Source of the DNA: Chelydra serpentina | Taxonomy: Eukaryota; Chordata; Testudines; Chelydridae | DNA length: 64,000 nt | Direction: 5' to 3' | NCBI GenBank assembly: GCA_037349315.1 | Contig: JBAIAC010000059.1 | Location: 8,954,001-9,018,000 of the forward strand | Shown here: positions 59,096 to 64,000 of the stretch, in pieces | Position numbering within the stretch: position 1 is the stretch's first letter | How the letters are laid out: each line of letters opens with the position of its first letter | Notes under the pieces: generated by a model | The model's input: only the letters and a program-made list of their open reading frames with translations | Databases searched by the model: none | What the model was told of the DNA's origin: nothing | Translations under genes and position numbers: made by a program

Positions 59096-59929
59096 ACCTT
59101 TCGATTGTGTCTGGATTTTAGAGGAGAGGAAAAAATTGGTCTTATAATGGAAAATCAGTTGTGACCTCAACTGTAGAGCAAACAGGAACAGATTAAGGTT
59201 ATTCAGAGCAATAGACACAATCTGCGTGGGCTCCCAATAACTCAGTCCCTCTTTGGAGACATCTTCTCATCTTCTAGGGGGCTCACCAACACATCTCATT
59301 GGGCTTGCTGGACCTCCATGCTCCCCAGGGCACTCACTACTCACTGTCTTTGACTCTGAGGGGAATGGTACCAGTATCATATTAACAAGTGGGTTCCCTC
59401 ACAACAGTTGGGTTCAAAATTAATAATTAGTTGAGATGAAGGTATGGTTCACATCTCTTAGAGCTCTTGTTTCAGGTTATCTGCAGACTTAGGCAGGCAT
59501 CACTGCATTTGTTTTCTTCACAATCCTGAGGGTTAGAAACAGTTTAAATGAAAGGTGATATTCTGTTGTTGTCATTACTGGAGTAGCTGGGGACCTAGGC
59601 ACATGTCTGTGCCTTAGTCTGGTCCTGGAAATAGTTACTGTCACTCCATAATAATTCTGTCTTGAGGATGTTTTTCTGAAAAGGTGTGTCAGTAAAATTC
59701 TGATTCTCTATTGATTACAAATTATTTTTGTCCTTAGACTGTGCTAGAGCATAAATAAAGCAGCTATAGGCACACTGTTGATGTTAAGGGCTACAGGCTA
59801 CAGTTAAAAGCAGTAGACTATTGAGCAAAGCTGCTGCTGCTTTTCCTTTATTACTTCCACTTCACCTTTGTTATAGGCGGGACTGATTGCATTTCCTATT
59901 AATTAAGGTTGCCAAACACTTGCCATTTT
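59096..59929. other. Unassigned sequence
   Basis: No repeat or coding motif recognised. Confidence 0.4.
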
Positions 59930-60300
59930 AATACCCTGTTTTCAGTTGTTTATGGCTTTGCCAAACTGTAACTGTTAGGGCTGAGATTTCCCATGCTGGG
60001 TGTTGCCCCAGGCTGAATTTATTTGTAAACTTTCAGCCAAAATAGGTGAGCCATTTTCAAGGATGACGCTGGGGTAAAATGCGTATTTTCTCTGTGTTAA
60101 AAAAAAAATTGGTGACCTTTTTTTGAGACATTCTAATGCTCCCATATTTTGAAGAAGGAACTTGAATATTGATACGGGTGCAACCTTTGTGTCAGGGATG
60201 TGCCATGTGCTTTCGCTATGAAAATTTGCCCAAATCTGGCCAAGTTATAAGTCTTTAAAAATTCACAATTTGCACTTGCTCAGTAGAGACTTCCTAGAGC
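59930..60300 (+). repeat. Unclassified interspersed repeat, copy 2
   Basis: The partner of 40330-40680, same orientation: CAGTTGTTTATGGCTTTGCC, CCCATGCTGGGTGTTGCCCC, GAGCCATTTTCAAGGATGAC and GAAGAAGGAACTTGAATATT follow the same order as in copy 1. It extends further right with CAAATCTGGCCAAGTTATAA. Confidence 0.6.
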
Positions 60301-61540
60301 TTTGGAGCTTAATTCACCAAAGTTACTGTCTGCACTGAGTACGCTCCAGCTTATGGATGAGTAGGCCTTTCACTGCAATTGTAGTTCCCATTTGTTCCAG
60401 CCCATCCCGGGTTTGGGGATTGTCCTCTGGTAAGGAAAAAAGTCCTGTACTGGGAGGAAGGATAATTGTTTAGAAAAGTTAACACAATTTGATACCGAGA
60501 ATTTGATATGCCCAGAATAATTAATTGACCATGATTAATTTAAAATTTGCAACTCATGCTCCGTTTTGCAATACATCTTGCTAGATGTGGAATAAAGTCC
60601 GCAGGCACAAATCCTGGATTGCATCCTTATGATTCTATTAAGTGCATGACCTGTTAACATTTACAGACATCTATAATTACAGGGCCTGCTACATAGAGAA
60701 CATTAATGAAATGCAGATCTAATAATGTACTGCCTGTGATTCAGTGCCAATGTTCTCAGTATAAAAAAGTCTTCAAGTGCAATTCTAGAATTGTTCTTTG
60801 CAGAGAATTCATAAACAAATTAGCCATTATCCCTGAAAAAATGTCTAGTCATCATCACAAAGGTAATGGCTACAATTTAAATAACGTGAAGATACTCCCA
60901 AACAGAGAGTTAAGAGTAGAAGGAAAAAAAGTATGCCATAATATTTTCACCTTAATGTAATTGTTTAACCAATCAACTTTGTATATAAAACATCATGGAC
61001 CTATTATACTATTCCATTAAGACAGGGGGTTTGGAGAGAGTGAAGGAATTAAAGTTGCTTTTAACTAGCATCCTGCTTTTTTAAATTAGGGATCTCAAAC
61101 CATTACAAAAACATAAAATGTTGCTTACGGTCGCCAACAACTATTTTTTTTAAATGGCAAAACACCAAAATATGCTTCTATTACTATTTAATTTTGCTAG
61201 CATTCAAAGTAAGTTTGGCGTGGACAAGATGAACCTTTACAACACCTCAAAAGATCCTCCAAAGAATGATCACAAAGCTAACCATATTTCCAAATTAATT
61301 TGGAAATAGATTTAAAAAAAAAGAAAAGCCAATTATAGACAGCACTGTAAATTGGGACTGCTTTCCATAACTCACAAGGGAAGCAGAGACTAAACAGGGG
61401 GAACTGGGATCTCACTAAACTATTGATTTGACTACACTCTGCACAGGACTTTTCTGCATAAGCCACATGGGGCCCAGCAGAGGAATGTTCAACACAACTC
61501 GAGGAGGGGTGCAAAAGTGTTAAATATCCTTTCCAAAAGA
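60301..61540. other. Unassigned AT-rich sequence
   Basis: The ORFs at 60706-60960 and 61278-61604 have no motif I know. Nothing else recognised. Confidence 0.45.
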
Positions 61541-61681
61541 CAGGTTTCAGAGTAGCAGCCGTGTTAGTCTGTGTCAGCAAAAAGAACAGGAATACTTGTG
61601 GCACCTCAGAGAAATAAAATTTGTTATTTGAAATAAATGTGTTAGTCTCTAAGGTGCCACAAGTACTCCTGTTCTTTTTGC
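61541..61681. mobile_element. Inverted pair of PLE-type tails
   Basis: The left arm reads CAGGTTTCAGAGTAGCAGCC, AAAAAGAACAGGAATACTTG and TGGCACCTCAGAGA. The right arm is its complement: GTTAGTCTCTAAGGTGCCAC and AAGTACTCCTGTTCTTTTTG. Only about 30 bp separate the arms. It is the same design as 37786-37925, from a different tail family. The left tail is a very common turtle repeat that I relate to Penelope-like elements from memory. Confidence 0.65.
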
Positions 61682-61689
61682 TTTACAAT

Positions 61690-62061
61690 AGAGTGTAGCT
61701 CCAGAGCCGTAACTAGGGTGGGATGAGAGGAGGAGCCACCCAGGGCACTGAGCAAGCGGGGGCGGAGGATCTGGCCCAGCAGCGTCAGCCCTCCCTCCCC
61801 AAGATTGGGCCTAGCAGTGTCGGCCGGAGTCCATGGATGTAGTTTGGGGTGGGGAGGGGCATTGCCTCCCTCCAAACAGAGGTCTGGGCTAGGAGCAGAA
61901 GGAGTATGGAGCTGTTTCTCCTGCTGACAGTGCCTTTGCAGCTGGACGCTGCCCCCTGGGTCCTAGTGCTTGTTGGGTTCCCCTTCTACGTGAACTGGGC
62001 ACCCTGCATGACCAGCATCCTGTTTTCTGTACAAGGGTGAGTGTCCATGGGGAGCTGGGGA
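61690..62061. repeat. GC-rich sequence, probably part of an interspersed element
   Basis: GC-rich compared with its flanks, with overlapping ORFs on both strands and no motif. It runs straight into the MITE fragment. Confidence 0.35.
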
Positions 62062-62114
62062 CCCAGAAGATCGATTGGACTCCTCCGACACGGCAGGTAA
62101 GTATAGACGTACCC
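62062..62114 (-). repeat. End fragment of the Harbinger-type MITE
   Basis: AGAAGATCGATTGGACTCCT then CCGACACGGCAGGTAAGTAT and AGACGTACCC match the terminal part of the MITE copies (compare 27165-27203), followed by TTA. Confidence 0.7.
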
Positions 62115-62189
62115 TTAGAGTAGAAACTCACTTACGTCTACACAAGCAGTGGAGGACCTATTGCTGCTATTGGCCCAGATTCAAGAAAG

Positions 62190-62290
62190 CATCTCTATTC
62201 AGAAAGTCCTCAGTATATGCCAAAGTCTTGCTGAAATCAGTAGTATTTAAGCACATGCTTAAGTGCTTTCCTGAACTGGAGCTATTATTT
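62190..62290. repeat. Old palindromic MITE-like fragment, second copy
   Basis: TTTAAGCACATGCTTAAGTG with flanks TGCTGAAATCAGTAG and CTTTCCTGAACTGG resembles 2570-2612. Confidence 0.45.
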
Positions 62291-63102
62291 TTTATTTACG
62301 TAGTACCATAAGTTCACTTTATAAAATACATAGAGAAGGAGTTGACCAATTAAACTGGACAGATGCAACAGAAACAATTAAAGGTGAGTTGGAGGGAGGA
62401 AGTTAAGAAATATAAGTAGGGATTGGCAAGTTGGAAAACAGAGACTGACATGTAGGCAGCTGAGAACATCTGAAAAATCTCAGAGATTGGGGGGAGAGAG
62501 AGAGAGTGGAAAAGGAACATAAAGAGCAAAAAGGAAGAAAAAACAGCCTGGAGCACATGTGGGAATAGGAGGGGGAAATACAGTGCAATCTGGAAAGGGA
62601 AGAGAAATTTCAGAAATACTGATGGACCAGAGGGATGATCAGAAACTCAGAGGATGCAGAAAAGTGGCAAGGAGTAGCAAAGAGAGCTGCCTGAAGTGAT
62701 TGAGGAAGCTGTGCACATCAGAGCGGAATGGGTAGCTTAGGCCTGGTCTACACTAGGAGTTTATGTTGATTTTAGCAGCGTTAAATCGAATTAACCCTGC
62801 ACCCGTCCACACAACGAAGCTATTTATTTCGACATAAAGGGCTCCTTAAATCGATTTCTGTACTCCTCCCCGACGAGAGGAGTAGCGGTAAATTCGACAT
62901 GGCCATGTTGAATTAGGGTTAGTGTGGATGGAATTCGACGCTAATAGCTCCGGGAGCTATCCCACAGTGCACCACTCTGTGGACACTCTGGACAGCAGTC
63001 CGAGCTTGGATGCTCTGCCCAGCCACACAGGAAAAGACCTGGGAACATTTTAATTCCTTTTCCTGTTTGTTCAGTTTGAATTTCATTTCCTGTTTGGACA
63101 TC

Positions 63103-63701
63103 ATGGCGAGCTCAGCAGCACTGGCAACGATGCAGAGCTCTCCAGCAGAGGTGACCATGCAATCCCAGAATAGAAAGAGGGCTCCAGCATGGACTGATTG
63201 GGAAGTGTTAGATCTGATAGCACGGATTCATCTCCCCATACAGTTATCAGAGCTACGGTCGAAAAAACGGAATGCGAAAATTTATGAAAAAATATCCAAG
63301 GCCATGACAGACAGAGGATATAGCCGGGATGCAACGCAGTGCCGCATGAAGATCAAGGAACTGAGACAAGCGTACCAGAAGACCAAAGAGTCCAACGGGC
63401 GCTCCGGGTCTCAGCCCCAGACATGCCATTTCTATGCGGCACTACATGCAATCCTAGGTGGGGCTGCCACCACTACCCCACCCCTGTCCATGGACTCCGA
63501 CGATGGGGTTTTATCAACGGCCGCTTCCTCGGAGGTTTTCGTGGACGGGGAAGATGATGGAGATGAGGAGGACGAGGCAGTCGACAGTGCTTTCAACGCT
63601 GATTTCCCCGACAGCCAGGATCTCTTCATTACCCTGATGGAGATCCCCTACCAACCCTCCCAAGGCGGTTACCCGGACCGTGAATCGGGAAGGATCAGTA
63701 G
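63103..63701 (+). CDS. Myb/SANT-like DNA-binding protein of a Harbinger transposon, first exon
   Basis: About 199 codons from ATG 63103; an in-frame ATG at 63010 would add 31 residues, but the MASSAALATM start fits the family better. Residues 24-110 form a trihelix (Myb/SANT-like) domain: KRAPAW at 25-30, ELRSKKRNAKIYEKISKAM, YSRDATQCRMKIKELRQAYQ and CHFYAALHAILGG. An acidic tail follows (GEDDGDEEDEAVDSAF) with DFPDSQDLFITLMEIPY. The frame meets TGA at 63703, but a consensus splice donor (AG|GTGAGT) sits at 63701/63702, so the coding part probably continues in a second exon. In Harbinger elements this protein helps the transposase bind the ends and enter the nucleus. Residues 41-48 are unusual: the DNA encoding them is inverted relative to the family (see findings). 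No stop or frameshift is present, so the copy is young or constrained. Confidence 0.85.
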
Positions 63702-63707
63702 GTGAGT
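63702..63707 (+). other. Probable 5' splice site
   Basis: AG|GTGAGT directly before the in-frame TGA of the Myb/SANT-like exon. It explains why a well-kept frame appears to end here. Confidence 0.6.
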
Positions 63708-64000
63708 GTTTTACACATATCTTTTGAATAGAATAGACATGTTATTTTAGCAGTGGGTTTTTAATGATTAATTTGACCTAGGCGCTTTAGCAGCATTCGT
63801 GGCCAGTGCAGCTACTGGAAAAGTCTGTTAACATGTGTGGGGATAGAGCAGAAATCCTCCTGGGACATCTCCATGAAGCTCTCCTGGAGGTACTGTGAAA
63901 GCCTTTGCAGAAGGTTTCTGGGGAGAGCGGCCTTATTGCGTCCTCCATGGTAGGAAACTTTACCACGCCAGGCCAGTAGCAGGTACTCCGGTATATTGCC
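63708..64000. other. Probable intron or inter-gene part of the Harbinger element
   Basis: About 290 bp to the window edge. I could not recognise transposase motifs in it. Confidence 0.4.

Larger units (their letters stand above)
62740..64000 (+). mobile_element. PIF/Harbinger transposon, left end, continues beyond the window
   Basis: The element starts GGCCTGGTCTACACTAGG after TTA (62737-62739), the PIF/Harbinger target sequence. Its end resembles those of the four MITEs (GGGCTGGTCTACAC type). It carries the Myb/SANT-like gene at 63103. Such elements have a second gene for the DDE transposase, which would lie to the right and is not in this window. Confidence 0.8.

Noticed and set aside
61642..62131. 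ORFs with signal-peptide-like stretches on both strands
   Set aside because: The hydrophobic LFLLLTVPLQL stretch lies in a GC-rich repeat joined to a MITE end, with no supporting gene structure.

Overview
The window reads as nuclear DNA of a reptile, most likely a turtle. It is AT-rich and shows no operons, no dense coding and no recognised host-gene exon. What can be identified is almost entirely repeats: CR1 and RTE-like LINEs, DIRS-type tyrosine-recombinase retrotransposons, Penelope-like (PLE) tails, hAT and PIF/Harbinger DNA transposons with their MITEs, and MIR-type SINEs. The combination of CR1 copies, the Harbinger MITE family with GGGCTGGTCTACACT-like ends and a Myb/SANT-like Harbinger gene is what I associate with turtle genomes; that assignment is from memory, not from a search. 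The window is probably intergenic or inside a large intron.

Layout. 1-16.2 kb: mostly unassigned AT-rich sequence with an RTE-like LINE tail (2.76 kb), a Harbinger MITE (6.2 kb), two hAT MITEs (8.4 and 8.8 kb), a short 120-bp TIR element (11.3 kb) and another MITE (14.1 kb). 16.2-18.7 kb: a 2.5-kb TIR transposon with a long ORF broken by one stop and one frameshift; it is the most complete uncommon element here. 18.7-24 kb: quiet, with one hAT MITE and two MIR fragments. 24-40 kb: a dense nest of DIRS remnants, CR1 copies (one over 4 kb with a CR1 and a hAT element inside it), three Harbinger MITEs and PLE tails. 40-47 kb: an unclassified repeat, a decayed hAT transposase and an RTE-like LINE fragment. 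47-52.5 kb: DIRS recombinase, CR1 with a nested hAT MITE, DIRS gag-like remnant, CR1. 54.6-56.3 kb: two 5'-truncated PLE copies head to head inside an 11-bp target duplication, with an LTR-like insertion in one arm. 57.5-59.1 kb: another CR1. 61.5-62.1 kb: PLE tails and a MITE fragment. 62.7-64 kb: the left end of a PIF/Harbinger transposon with an open Myb/SANT-like exon.

The two points most worth a second look are a frame-preserving micro-inversion of about 22 bp inside the Myb/SANT-like domain of the Harbinger gene, bounded by 8-bp inverted repeats, and the TIR transposon at 16.2-18.7 kb, whose ORF belongs to a family I remember from cnidarian and arthropod genomes and cannot place in a named transposase superfamily. 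No new host system was found.
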